Positions 21,101 through 28,586 of a stretch of DNA of 64,000 nt are shown here, piece by piece. This DNA is from Rhizobium sp. BK313. Lineage in GTDB: Bacteria; Pseudomonadota; Alphaproteobacteria; Rhizobiales; Rhizobiaceae. The position numbers were made by a program, and so were the translations under genes. Where the stretch lies: the NCBI RefSeq assembly GCF_014193655.1, contig NZ_JACHZQ010000006.1:124001-188000 (forward strand), given 5' to 3'. A model generated the notes under the pieces. That model was not told the origin of the DNA. It did no database searches and saw only the letters and a program-made list of their open reading frames with translations. Every line of letters starts with the position of its first letter. The stretch's first letter is position 1.

Positions 21101-24100
21101 GGGCGTTGCCGTTGACCGCGACCGTGAGGTCTCCGTTCGACGCCAGCGCGATATCGCCGCCGGAGGCATTGGTGGCATCGAAATCGATGCCGGCGACGAC
21201 GGTCTGAGCGGAAAGGCTCTGGCCGGTGATCAGGACATCGCCGGCACCAAGGATCTGGCCGCTGACATCCACGCGACCGCTTGCGGTCGTCGTGCCAGTG
21301 GCGCCTTGGAGCGTCAGATCGCCATGGGCCGTGACAGTATCGGCGGCAACCGTTGCGCCAGTAGCACTGAGGCTACCGGCGGACAGCAGCGTGCCGACAT
21401 TGACATTACCGGAGGAGGCAAGCGTCAGATCACCGCTTGCGGCAAGTACGATGTTGCCATTGGCAGCAGCAGTCCCGGCAAAATCGACACCGGAAACGAT
21501 GGCGTCGGCTTTGATGCTCGGCCCGGAAATGCCGACATTGCTTCCGCCCAAGATCTGACCGCTGATATCGGTGGCGCCGGAAAGCGTGATGTCCTTGTGA
21601 CCTGTGACGGTATCGGCGGTAATAGTCGCGCCGCTAGCGTCAATGGCACCGGCCGCCTGTATGGTCGAAGCGGCGATACCACCGTTCACCGAAACCGTCA
21701 GGTCGCCGCTCTGAGCAAGCGCGATATCGCCGCCGGAAGCGTTGGTGGCGTCGAAGTCGATGCCGGCGATAACGGTCTGGGCCGACAGGCTCTGGCCGGT
21801 GATCAGCGCGTTGCCGGCACTGAGGATCTGGCCGCTGATGGTGGTGGAGCCTTTAAGCGTCAGATCGCCATGGGCCGTGACGGTATCGGCGGCAACCGTT
21901 GCGCCAGTAGCACTGAGGCTGCCGGCGGCCAGCAGCGTGCTGGCGTTGAGACTGCCGGCGGAGGCAAGCGTCAGATCGCCACTGCCGGCAAGCACGATGC
22001 TGCCGTTGGCAGCGGCAGTCCCGGCAAAATCGACACCGGCAACGATGGCACTGGCCTTGATGCTTGGCCCAGAAATGCTGACGTTGCCGCCGCCTAGGAC
22101 TTGAGAATTGACGGTGGTGGTGCCGGAAAGCGTTATGCCTTTGTGACCCGTGACGGCGTCGGCAGTAATGGCCGCGCCGCTGGCGTCAATGGTACCGGCC
22201 GCCTGTACGGTCGAAGCGGCAATGCCGCCGTTCACCGAAACCGTCAGGTCGCCACTCTGAGCAAGCACGATATCGCCGCCGGATCTATTGGTGGCATCGA
22301 AATCGATGCCGGCGATAACGGTCTGGGCGGAAAGGCTCTGGCCAGTGATCAGCACATTGCCGGCACTGAGGATCTGGCCGCTGATGGTGGTGGAGCCTTT
22401 AAGCGTTAGATCGCCATGGGCCGTGACGCCGTCGGCGGCAACGCTTGCGCCAATAGCACTGAGACTGCCGGCTGATAGCAGCGTGCCAATACTGACATTC
22501 CCGGCCGAGGCAAGGCTCAGACCACCGCCGCCGGCGAGTACGATATTGCCGCCGCTAGCCGCCGTCCTGTCGAAATCGACACCGGAAACGATGGCGTCGG
22601 CCTTGATGCTCGGGCCGGAGATGTCGACATTGCTTCCGCCCAAGATCTGACCGCTGATATCGGTGGCGCCGGAAAGCGTGATGTCTTTCTGGCCAGTGAT
22701 GGTATCGGCGGTAATAGTCGCGCCGCTGGCGTCAATAGCACCGGCCGCCTGCATGGTCGAAGCGGCGATACCGCCGTTCACCGAAACCAGTAGATCGCCT
22801 GATGGCGAAAGCGCGATCGCTCCGCCGGAGGCATTGGTGGCATCGAAATCGATGCCGGCGATAACGGTCTGGGCGGAAAGGCTCTGGCCGGTGATCAGCA
22901 CATCGCCGGCGCCGAGGATCTGACCGTTAATGGTGGCGGCGCCTTGGAGCGTCAGGTCGCCATGGGCGGTGACGCTGTTGGCGGTAACAGCCGTACCGGT
23001 AGCACTGAGGCTGCCGGCCGACAGCAGCGTGCCGGCGTTGACATTGCCGGCAGAGGCAAGCGTCAGATCGCCACTGCTTGCGAGCACGATGCTACCGTTG
23101 GCGGCAGCAGTCCCGGCAAAATCGACACCGGAAACGATCGCGCCAGCCTTGATGCTCGGGCCGGAGATGTCGACATTGCTTCCGCCAAGGACTTGAGAAT
23201 TGACAGTGGTGGCGCCGGAAAGCGTGATGTCCTTATGGGCAGTGACAGCGTCGGCTGTGATGGTCGCGCCGCTGGCGTCAATGGTACCGGCCGCCTGTAT
23301 GGTCGAAGCAGCGATGCCATTACTGACCGACACCGTGAGGTCGCCTGCGTGGCCAAGCACGATCGTGCCGCCAGCAGCTTCGGCGGCACCGAAGTCGATA
23401 CCGGCGACAACGGTCTGCGCCGACAGGCTCTGACCGGTGATCAGCACGTTTCCGGAGCCGAGAATCTGACCACTGACATCCACGCGACCGCTTGCGGTCG
23501 TCGTGCCCGTGGCGCCGCCGAGCGTCAGATCGCCATGGGCGGTGACGCTGTCGGCGGTAACAGCCGTCCCGATCGCACTGAGGCTGCCGGCCGACAAGAG
23601 CGTGCTGACGTCAATTGTTCCGCTCGAGGCAAGCGTCAGATCGCCGCTTGTCGTCTGTACGATGCTGCCATTGGCAGCGGCTGTTCTGGCAAAATCGAAG
23701 CCGGAAACGATGGCATCGGCCTTGATGCTTGGCCCTGAGATGCTGACGTCATTGCCGCCGAGAATTTGACCATTGACGGTCGTTGCGCCGGAAAGCGTGA
23801 TGTCCTTATGGCCGGTGACGGCGTCCGAGGAAATGGTCGTCGCGCTGACATCGATAGCGCCGGCAGCCTGCACGGTCGACATCGCCGCGGCGCCGTTGAC
23901 CAATACCGTGAGATCGCCGGCCTGGCCAAGCGCGATATTACCGCCGGCCGCATTGGTGGCATCGAAGTCGATGCCGGGGGCAAGCGTCTGAACCGTCAGG
24001 CTCTGACCGGTAATCGATACGTTGCCGGAGCCGAGAATCTGATCTGCGACGTTGATTGCGCCATTGAGCGTCATGTCGCCATGGGCGCTGACGCTGTCCG

Positions 24101-27100
24101 CGGTAACGGTCGAACCGGTAGCACTGAGATCGCCGGCCGACAGTAATGTGTCGGCTTTGAGTGCGCCGGAGGCCGTAAGCGTCAGATCACCACCGCCAGC
24201 GAGCACGATGGCGCCCCCGGAAGCAGCCGTCGCGGCGAAGTCGACACCGGAAGCGATTGCGCCGGCGGTGATGCTCGAGCCGGAGATGCCGATGTCGCCG
24301 CCGCCAAGGACTTGACCGCTGATATCCACGAGACCGCTTCCGGTCGCCGTGCCGGTGGCGCCGGAAAGCGTGATATCCTTATGACCCGTGACAGCATTGG
24401 CGGTGATGGTCGCACCGCTGGCATTGATGCTGCCAGCGGCTTGAATGGTCGAAGCCGCCACCGCGCCGTTGATCGCGACCGTCAGGTCGCCGGCCTGGCC
24501 AAGAACGATAGTGGCGCCGGCGGCATCGGTGGCGTCGTAGTCGATACCGGCGACGACGGTTTGCGCTGACAGGCTCTGGCCGGTAATCAGCACGTTGCCG
24601 GCACCAAGAATCTGACCGCTGACATCCACGTGACCGCTTGCGGTCGTCGTGCCGGCGCCGGCGAGCGTCATGTCGCCATGGGCCGTAACGCTATCGGCAG
24701 TAATGCTCGAACCGATAGCCTTGAGATCGCCGGCCGACAGCAGCGTACCGGCGTTGAGCGCGCCGGAGGCCCCAACCGTTAGATCGCCGCTGTTGGTAAG
24801 CACGACGCCGCCGCCAGAAGCAGCCGTCCCGGCGAAGTCGACGCCGGAAAAGATGGCGCCGGCCTTGATGCTGGAACCGGAGATGCTGATGTCGTTTCCG
24901 CCCAGGATTTGATCATTGACATCCACGCGACCGCTTGCGGCCGTCGCGCCGGTAGCGCCGGAGAGCGTGATATCGTTATGACCGGTGACATCATCGGCGG
25001 TGATGGTCGTGCCACTGGCATCGATGCTGCCGGCTGCCTGTATCGTCGACGCCGCAATGTCGCCGTTGACCAGCACCGTCAGATCGCCGGCTGACGAAAG
25101 TACGATATTGCCGCCGGATGTGTTGGTGGCATCTAGATCGATACCGGCAACGACCGTCTGGGCGGAAAGGCTCTGGCCGGTGATCAGAACGTTGCCGGCG
25201 CCGAGAATCTGGCCGCTAACGGTGGTGGCGCCGTCAAGCGCCAGATCACCATGCGCCGTAACGCTGTCGGCTGTGATGGCCGCTCCATGGGCGCTGAAAT
25301 TACCCGCGGAGAGCAACGTCCCAACATCGAGCGTGCCGGCTGCCGACAGTGCAAGATTGCCGGTTCCAGCAGCCGTTGACGTGCCAAGCACGATCCTGCC
25401 GCCGGCGGCATCGGTAGCGGCGATATCGACGCCGGAGACAATGGCGTCGGCCTTAATGCTCGAGCCGAAGACGCTGACATTACCGGCGCCGAGCACCTGG
25501 CTGCTGATATCCACGCGACCGCTCGTGGTCGTCGTGCCAGTGGCACCAGTGAGCGTAATGTTCTTGTGGCCCGTAATGGTATCAGCGGTGATTGCCTGGC
25601 CGACAGCGTTGATCGCACCGGCCGCAAGCATGGTTCCCGCCTGGATCGCGCCGGCGCTGTCGTTGACGGTCAGATCGCCACTCTGCGTAAGCACAATATT
25701 GCCGCCGGCGGCCTTGGTCGCTGCAAAGTCGACGCCGGAGGCGAGAAGATCGGCGCTGACACCATTGCCGTTGCCATTGATGGTGACATCACCGGCGCTG
25801 AGCAACTGATCGGAAACATCGACGCCGCCATCGATGTCGACATTGCCGTGGCTCGTGAGAGCGTTTGCCTGCAGCAGCGTTGCCTGGGCATTAAGATCGC
25901 CGGCCGACAGCAGCGTGCCGACAACGATCGTGCCGGCGCCGGCGTTCAGATCGAGGGTGCCGGCCGGACCGAGAACGATGTTGCCACCCGCTGCATCGGT
26001 GGCGGCAAAGTCGACGCCGGAAGCGATTGTCGCCGCCTCTATGCCTTGGCCGTCTACGGATACATCACCGGAAGCGAGGAGCTGGCCGGCGACATCCACG
26101 CGACCGCTGGCGGTTGTGGTGCCGGTGGCGGCATCGATGCTGACGGCGCCGTTGGCCGTCAGGCTGTCGGCTGACAGTGAGGCGGCGTTGATCGCCACAT
26201 TGCCGGACGAGAGCAAGCCGGCCGTGCTGATCGCGCCATTGGCCGTCAATTGCAGGTCGGCGGCGCTCGCCAGCACGGTCTTGCCGTTCGCAGCCGCCTG
26301 TGTGGCGGCGATATCGAGGCCGGAAGCGATCATGCCGGTCGACATCGAACGACCGGTGGCCGCAATCTTGCCCTGCGCAAACACATTGCCGGAGACGACG
26401 ATGTCGAGGCCGGCGTTGAGGCCGATATTGCCATGGCTCAAGAGCGACGTAGCCGTGATCGTACCGGATGCCGCAGCGATCGAAAGCGCGCTATTGCTGC
26501 TGGCAGCACCCGTGAGGCTGACATTACCGGCCGAGGCCGACAGCGCTGCTGCACCACCGGCCGTCACATTGGCGGCGGAAATGCCGCCTGCAGACGTCAT
26601 CTGCACATTGGCCGCGCTGTTGGTATCGCTCGCCACGCTCAGGAGGCCGGAGCCACTCGACAAAACGATATCGCTGTCGGCTGCCACCGATTGCAGCGTG
26701 ATGCCCTGATCGGCCTGAACGGCGATCTTTGCCTTTGAGCTCACCTTGGCAGCCGTCACCTTGGACTTCGAGGTGATCGTGACACCTTGAGCACCCGACG
26801 CGTTGCCGATCGAGATCTTGCCGTCTGATGACAGTGACAGTTCGCCGCCATTGGCGGCCATGTCGCCGCTCATGTTGACGCCAGCGCCTTTCTCGGTGAC
26901 GACTACCTTGATGCGGTCGGCCTGCATGGCGCCGAGCGCCGTGCCGTCGATCGCGTATTCCGGTGTGCCGGATGTGGCCGAAAGCGCCGTCGCCTCGCCG
27001 GTGGCATAGTCATATTTGCTGGCGCCGGCCGTCAGGCGCAGTGTCCTGCCATAGACAGGGCCGTTGACGTGAATGCTGCGGGAGACCACGTCAAAGAGAT

Positions 27101-27776
27101 CGACCGCGCCGGGGCCGGCGGCGAAGTTGCCGCCATTGCCCTGAAAGGTGACGTCGCCGCCATTGACGGTAAAACCCGTCAGGCTTCCGTCGGCGCCGAT
27201 ATTAGGCACGCCGGTCGTCAAGGTGGCATGCGGCGTGTTGATGAAGCCGCAGCCGTCGCAGGTAATGCCGTTTGGATTAGCGATAACGACGTCGGCCTTG
27301 GTCCCGAAGATTTCCGTCGGGCCATTCAGCGCCGAGCGGTTGCCGCTGGTGACTTCGTTCAGGATGACCGAGGCCGGGTTCGACGCATTGAGGTTCGGAT
27401 TGCCCGGCGTTGCGCCACCGAGATTGGAGATGCCGACCTCGCCCTTGTAGTTGTTGAGGATGACGCCTTGGGCGCCAACGTTGAAGTTGTCATATTTGTT
27501 GTGTGAAAGACCGGCAGCGTTGGGCGTGACGATATCGATCAGCGGCACGCCGTTCGGGGCAGCACCGACACTTGGCTGGTTGGCGGCGGGCGCGGTGGTG
27601 CTCGCGGAGACCGACTGGGCATTGGCGATGGTGGGCTGAAGAACAAGCAGCCCACTCAACAGCAGCGCCAGCGACTGGTGGGCAAGGCGCGTGAGCCGGC
27701 GGAACGAGCCGCCCTCGCCTGCTTCTATGCCGCGTTCTGCTGTCGCGGGCTTACGCCGCACGATCGTCCTGCTCAT
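11343..27776 (-). CDS. FhaB/CdiA-like two-partner-secretion exoprotein with C-terminal toxin
   Basis: A 5,477-residue filamentous hemagglutinin-type protein. It has a long extended signal peptide (about residues 1-54). A TPS secretion domain (about 55-300) has the NPNGI motif followed by CDGCGF. A filament made of about 30 repeats of ~95 residues covers ~460-3260. A Cys-containing non-repeat segment lies at ~3540-3690, an Asn/Gly/Ser repeat tract at ~3790-3920 and FHA-2 type repeats at ~4150-4870. The C-terminal constant part (TGTLTWSDF...IDLEPY, ~5100-5218) precedes a variable ~260-residue tip. The tip ends with a HDVGSSLYNPAKTP...HFSGT domain, probably the toxin; its activity is unknown. 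The ATG at 27776 has GGAAGG 7-8 nt upstream. The transporter is encoded upstream and an Imm42-like gene directly downstream. Confidence 0.93.
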   Translation of the reverse strand: MSRTIVRRKPATAERGIEAGEGGSFRRLTRLAHQSLALLLSGLLVLQPTIANAQSVSASTTAPAANQPSVGAAPNGVPLIDIVTPNAAGLSHNKYDNFNVGAQGVILNNYKGEVGISNLGGATPGNPNLNASNPASVILNEVTSGNRSALNGPTEIFGTKADVVIANPNGITCDGCGFINTPHATLTTGVPNIGADGSLTGFTVNGGDVTFQGNGGNFAAGPGAVDLFDVVSRSIHVNGPVYGRTLRLTAGASKYDYATGEATALSATSGTPEYAIDGTALGAMQADRIKVVVTEKGAGVNMSGDMAANGGELSLSSDGKISIGNASGAQGVTITSKSKVTAAKVSSKAKIAVQADQGITLQSVAADSDIVLSSGSGLLSVASDTNSAANVQMTSAGGISAANVTAGGAAALSASAGNVSLTGAASSNSALSIAAASGTITATSLLSHGNIGLNAGLDIVVSGNVFAQGKIAATGRSMSTGMIASGLDIAATQAAANGKTVLASAADLQLTANGAISTAGLLSSGNVAINAASLSADSLTANGAVSIDAATGTTTASGRVDVAGQLLASGDVSVDGQGIEAATIASGVDFAATDAAGGNIVLGPAGTLDLNAGAGTIVVGTLLSAGDLNAQATLLQANALTSHGNVDIDGGVDVSDQLLSAGDVTINGNGNGVSADLLASGVDFAATKAAGGNIVLTQSGDLTVNDSAGAIQAGTMLAAGAINAVGQAITADTITGHKNITLTGATGTTTTSGRVDISSQVLGAGNVSVFGSSIKADAIVSGVDIAATDAAGGRIVLGTSTAAGTGNLALSAAGTLDVGTLLSAGNFSAHGAAITADSVTAHGDLALDGATTVSGQILGAGNVLITGQSLSAQTVVAGIDLDATNTSGGNIVLSSAGDLTVLVNGDIAASTIQAAGSIDASGTTITADDVTGHNDITLSGATGATAASGRVDVNDQILGGNDISISGSSIKAGAIFSGVDFAGTAASGGGVVLTNSGDLTVGASGALNAGTLLSAGDLKAIGSSITADSVTAHGDMTLAGAGTTTASGHVDVSGQILGAGNVLITGQSLSAQTVVAGIDYDATDAAGATIVLGQAGDLTVAINGAVAASTIQAAGSINASGATITANAVTGHKDITLSGATGTATGSGLVDISGQVLGGGDIGISGSSITAGAIASGVDFAATAASGGAIVLAGGGDLTLTASGALKADTLLSAGDLSATGSTVTADSVSAHGDMTLNGAINVADQILGSGNVSITGQSLTVQTLAPGIDFDATNAAGGNIALGQAGDLTVLVNGAAAMSTVQAAGAIDVSATTISSDAVTGHKDITLSGATTVNGQILGGNDVSISGPSIKADAIVSGFDFARTAAANGSIVQTTSGDLTLASSGTIDVSTLLSAGSLSAIGTAVTADSVTAHGDLTLGGATGTTTASGRVDVSGQILGSGNVLITGQSLSAQTVVAGIDFGAAEAAGGTIVLGHAGDLTVSVSNGIAASTIQAAGTIDASGATITADAVTAHKDITLSGATTVNSQVLGGSNVDISGPSIKAGAIVSGVDFAGTAAANGSIVLASSGDLTLASAGNVNAGTLLSAGSLSATGTAVTANSVTAHGDLTLQGAATINGQILGAGDVLITGQSLSAQTVIAGIDFDATNASGGAIALSPSGDLLVSVNGGIAASTMQAAGAIDASGATITADTITGQKDITLSGATDISGQILGGSNVDISGPSIKADAIVSGVDFDRTAASGGNIVLAGGGGLSLASAGNVSIGTLLSAGSLSAIGASVAADGVTAHGDLTLKGSTTISGQILSAGNVLITGQSLSAQTVIAGIDFDATNRSGGDIVLAQSGDLTVSVNGGIAASTVQAAGTIDASGAAITADAVTGHKGITLSGTTTVNSQVLGGGNVSISGPSIKASAIVAGVDFAGTAAANGSIVLAGSGDLTLASAGSLNASTLLAAGSLSATGATVAADTVTAHGDLTLKGSTTISGQILSAGNALITGQSLSAQTVIAGIDFDATNASGGDIALAQSGDLTVSVNGGIAASTIQAAGAIDASGATITADTVTGHKDITLSGATDISGQILGGSNVGISGPSIKADAIVSGVDFAGTAAANGNIVLAASGDLTLASSGNVNVGTLLSAGSLSATGATVAADTVTAHGDLTLQGATGTTTASGRVDVSGQILGAGDVLITGQSLSAQTVVAGIDFDATNASGGDIALASNGDLTVAVNGNAQASTLLAAGAIDASGSTITADSITAHKDITLSGATSVNGQVLGGGDISISGPSIKASAIVAGVDFAGTAAANGNIVLAASGDLTLASTGNVNAGTLLSAASLSATGSAVTASNVTAHGDLTLKGSTGTTTASGRVDVSGQILSAGNVLITGQSLSAQTVVAGIDFDATNASGGDIVLARSGDLTVLVNGGIAASTIQAAGDIDAGGATITVDAVTGHKDITLSGATSVNGQVLGGSDISISGPSIKAGAIVSGVDFAGTAAANGNIVLTASGDLTLASAGSVNASTLLSAGSLSATGATVAADTVTAHGDLTLQGATTISGQILSAGNVLITGQSLSAQTVVAGIDFDATNASGGDIVLASNGDLTVAVNGNAQASTLLSAGTIDASGSTITADTITGHKSIALSGTGTTTASGQVDVGGQILGGSDVSISGSSIEAGAIVSGVDFARTAAAGGTIIQSASGDVRLAATGDITLGTLLSAGDFNAQAANLTAGGITSHGNTDLKASGTTTASGRVDVDGQVLSGGNLAIDGGSLNAGLLVSGVDFAATEASGGNIVLAPSGAMDLTVAGNAVAGTILSAGDFEAKAAALKAGSITSHGAVGIVGDVDVTSQILAAGDLAITSGSISAPVLISGIDFAATNAAGGNIVLAQSGAINLTATGNIAAQTILSAGDFVAQAASLTADSITSHGKVAITANGNAGTIAVSNQILSASDLAINGGSISAPVLISGVDFAATTASGGNIVLGQSGDMQLDASVGIATSTMLSAGTIDANAATIAAGAVTAHDDVTLAGSNSVNVTGQLLGANDVSLSGQTVQVNQAITGVDFAATARSANGAIVLGPTGALDINAGSATAGTLIVAGGLDVAASKFTGGNITSHGGVSIGSSTAPGAVAINGQLLGASDVAITGSDISGNVIVAGVDFPATGQSASGNIVLGQAGDLTLKATSGNVTVNSLLAAGTITANAANNVSANAVAHGDLAIAAGNAITLTGQSLAARNVNLAARSMTIDTLVSGVDFAATNAASGGSLMLQRTGAMTVAASGGSISANALLSGGNLAASATQNIGYASLQSLGNATLTAPGTISYTNTTRVGGNLTINTGAIDLSGARGSRIAGGGTLIVNASSANLSGSSLVFGGLALNLSGNADLSNADVSTVTNAGGSGDIAISAAGLITTANTSLLAAHDLTLTLPSLANTGQLAAGNNLTFNVAGDFYNSPSGLVFAGDNANLFVGGVLTNDQGAILAGNSLAIAGPGGGQRNGAVVNSAGLIQSGGSMSILTNGLTNTTTSGPTIQRNVQISNTILSAYDLITETYKCETRCGTGSGQHEPTYGWTETIDHLVNQIVTEDQLISGAGASAKIRAGGPLTINAVNLTNAYSSIKSDSDMLLTVAGTLTNDGATLNRTTQTICDSSTPCQYYPDVIKSDTTDGGPDCSGPNNPCVGSNDSSLTYSDNPNGNRDASRDIAAGTTVTVQAIGVLSGVIQARGALAINGGGTVNNVAANGSIAGQVAIDAPATASNPLGALNSMTAGGALFNVNAALAGVAANGGATAASGPSIAGGGPAIGSGPAINSNSLTAAGGTSISGNNLTASGGASVSGNGLTASGGASVSGNGLTASGGASVNGNNLTAAGSASVSGNGLAAVSGAPVSGNSLTAAGGTAVNGNNVTAAGGASVSGNSLTASGGAAISSNNLTAGNTSVNPNSLMGKLTAAVGNSGNLAQVLQVNGTQLASLAKPQSGGVGGTVPGQVFLFETRAAFLDVSTFYGSGYFIDRIGYTPETQVPFLGDAYFDNQLIDEQLRQLVGDGLGAGSFIPGNNATDQMKTLLDNGVAYAEANGLALGQALTPEQAASLTQSIVIYQTETVDGAQVLVPVVYLSAADRAKTTSAATIAGNTVSIDAGSVDNSGAIAAADGMTINATDIKANGGAFLAGGNMNLNATNGITLAAQTMNIGGQTVVTANGGITAGGNLKVDAGAGSLTLSGTKVAAGGSAQLSGQTVTVGAVKQDNGGVQTLVGTTVTTGGNLNISGTNGVNVIASSAKVGGDLSVLSSNGSVNIISAGVENTVLNKDQLSLAQGGTITTTTSLTQQGSSLIAGGAMLVSGNQGILIAGSSLNAAGNLGLVSTNGNIAITASQDQTTSQSKTIAGAANGYKSGQSSSTSLTNNGSSITSGSGHVTVEADNGNVSVIGSDIAAQGGTANLIAKGDITIGEATDSASSSSQSGSKKASEETTTAEGSSISGQTGVNIASTGGNVTISASDVTTGDATHTADANIQAAGNIVIASGKDTDETTSDSKSSGFLSSSKTHTHTYDEDTVGSSISASGNITANAGNETVVSGSEMAAGGNLSLSGSTVTIMGAEEEHESDKQTKKSGIGVGSGGGFISIYGSHDKTTSESSTDNVGSTLTAANGNITLNATKGDLNVIGSSIEATNGDVTGKAAGDINILPGHESDDSSKSDKRSGFGIQVSTSGGGASIGIGAGRFTDQVNQSADTNAVSTINAGGDITLAAGDTFNDQAGQIAAGGGVTIFGQNGVNILSGNDVTNFDEVATSFFAGVSVGVSSSFVGAGQSIENLASKLGNVTDGYSAANVAFAGLKAYQALSNLTDSIGAGNLASVSLTAGFTYSKNETSVSTSTPVLPTISGSSVDISTSGDFVSRGLQISAVADPDHADDPMNGSVLISANNIDMAGAQATTDASSRSESAGASIGVSVGVGIGGATGITPTASVSAGQSKSSSSSTTEVLSTVTASNNITFVSKGDTTLNNTVFSADTINGTVGGNLSIVSTPNTGTQSNSSSSLGFSFTGGTIGKTDGQDLLTAGNVGTALGGLTLGGVQPGFGSGKGSTNWIDQPAGLYSTGDQNITVGGNTNLAASGIISGDGQVNLDTGTLTWSDFVGSQKYQGYQVDANIDLYGGKDANGQTTNNSSAEGKYLLDDVEQSVKATISGSGGAGNITIRNPDQQAALEQSGQTGAVDQINTDPAQQNVVTKDKHIDLEPYISVQSLQAAVDAGQTLMQAIGNALDKMVADRQISSGDGQTARNLLLHLGDKELQAALASCAKQASGTGCSGIDPAYGAVSSDLALTIIGIVQPGSKIIVTSSEDKIFVSQMGQEDDEWPDGEYQKYQRVGGVLGEAPTPDDVDAFGRQMVGAGRAPETESPALSDSPYNPAVVESRIKPPYNANEAHDVGSSLYNPAKTPEPSDAQSVYEDGAVRGGIGTWYGKGEDGYYRYFSDNAGTVHFSGTIPEAKVPNEVRKFLGN
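16020..16410 (-). repeat. 39-bp tandem repeat inside fhaB
   Basis: About ten head-to-tail 39-bp units, each coding for 13 residues of the form SGNxLTAxGGASV. Two adjacent units near 16261 and 16300 are identical over at least 20 bases. They form an Asn/Gly/Ser/Thr-rich tract between the Cys-containing segment and the next beta-helical region. Likely a flexible or extended linker whose length can change by slippage. Confidence 0.85.
17990..26400 (-). repeat. Filament repeat array of fhaB (~30 copies, ~270-300 nt each)
   Basis: Coding repeats recognised by a conserved [SA]G[VI]DF..T signature about every 90-100 codons; I count 30. In the middle of the array two subtypes alternate. One has SISGPSIKA..IVSGVDF with TLLSAG, the other has LITGQSLSAQTV.AGIDF with STIQAAG. 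Together they give a higher-order period of roughly 540-600 nt. Length differences come mainly from optional TTTASGRVD insertions (~33 nt). Array ends are more diverged than the centre, which suggests expansion by unequal recombination. Confidence 0.88.
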
Positions 27777-27934
27777 GGCACGCCTTCCGGTGCGTGATTC
27801 TTACGGCGACTGAATATCGCCGTGGTTGTGGTGGCATGCAGAGCGAGACCATGGCTTCGGGATGGGAGGCAACGTCGGCATGTGGTTGAGGTAAATGGAT
27901 TTAAAACAAAAACGTGCTATTTGCTGCTTCAGGC

Positions 27935-27953
27935 GCCCTGCCTTTGGCAGGGC
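27935..27953 (-). promoter_or_regulatory. Intercistronic GC hairpin upstream of fhaB
   Basis: A perfect 8-bp stem (GCCCTGCC / GGCAGGGC) with a 3-base loop, lying 16 nt after the end of the lipoprotein gene and about 160 nt before the fhaB start. On the transcribed strand it is not followed at once by a U-run; a T5 comes about 20 nt later. So it could be a partial terminator, an mRNA-stability element or an attenuator that sets the ratio of transporter to exoprotein. Confidence 0.55.
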
Positions 27954-27968
27954 AACCTGTCGTGTGCT

Positions 27969-28580
27969 CTATTTCTTCACCAGCAGCCACTGCTTGACCT
28001 GATGCGTGAATGCATTCGCCAGCCGCTGCGCCAGGATATCTTCCGGCCCCGCCGCCTCTGCCGCATTGACGGCCATGGCCACAAATATTCCAAGCCCCTC
28101 TCCGCGCATGCCTGAATTGCCGGCGACAACATTCGGCTCTTCCGCGATGAGGCGACCAGTCTTGGCGTCTTCAAGCCTGACCGTCGCCGCGATGTCGCTG
28201 TCGCTGTGAATGAGGATGCGGCCAGCCTTGGTGCTCAAATCGACGACATGCAGGGTGACGACCAGTCGCGCATGTGTGGGGCCGCCGGGCAGGCCGATCA
28301 GTTCCTTCTCCATCGCGTTCTTCAGCGTACGAACGACAAGAGAAAGCTGCGGATCGGGTTTACCTTCAGTGAACAGGCCCGTCATCTTCACGTCAGGCGC
28401 TGTCTCGATACGGATTTCGCGCACCGAAGTTTGCTGAAGTGCCGCGATCAGCCGTGGATCGGTGGTGACACAGGAGGCAAGCATGGTCACGAGAAGCAAG
28501 GCTATCCCGCAAGACGCGCACCGCATCGACCGCACACTGAAGTTGCTGATATCGGACATCAAACGCATGGACATCATCAC
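27969..28580 (-). CDS. Putative outer-membrane lipoprotein B of the TPS operon
   Basis: A 203-residue protein with a hydrophobic signal and lipobox (LLVTMLASC, Cys at about residue 37), so it is probably lipid-anchored in the envelope. The mature part has an alpha/beta pattern typical of small envelope lipoproteins with an assembly-factor-like fold (TSVREIRIETAPDVKM..., HARLVVTLHVVDLS..., VRLEDAKTGRLIAEE). Specific function unknown. It starts 6 nt after the preceding lipoprotein gene, with GAGG upstream of the ATG, and is the last gene before fhaB. A role in assembly or surface handling of the exoprotein is inference. Confidence 0.72.
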   Translation of the reverse strand: MMMSMRLMSDISNFSVRSMRCASCGIALLLVTMLASCVTTDPRLIAALQQTSVREIRIETAPDVKMTGLFTEGKPDPQLSLVVRTLKNAMEKELIGLPGGPTHARLVVTLHVVDLSTKAGRILIHSDSDIAATVRLEDAKTGRLIAEEPNVVAGNSGMRGEGLGIFVAMAVNAAEAAGPEDILAQRLANAFTHQVKQWLLVKK

Positions 28581-28586
28581 GCCACC

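Noticed and set aside
20451..22097. A 548-codon + strand frame opposite the filament repeats
   Set aside because: It repeats with the same period as the fhaB modules and is an antisense shadow.
17990..26400. Regular ~280-nt spacing considered as a CRISPR-like or non-coding repeat array
   Set aside because: The repeats are in frame, encode a conserved protein module, and have no unique spacers of CRISPR size.
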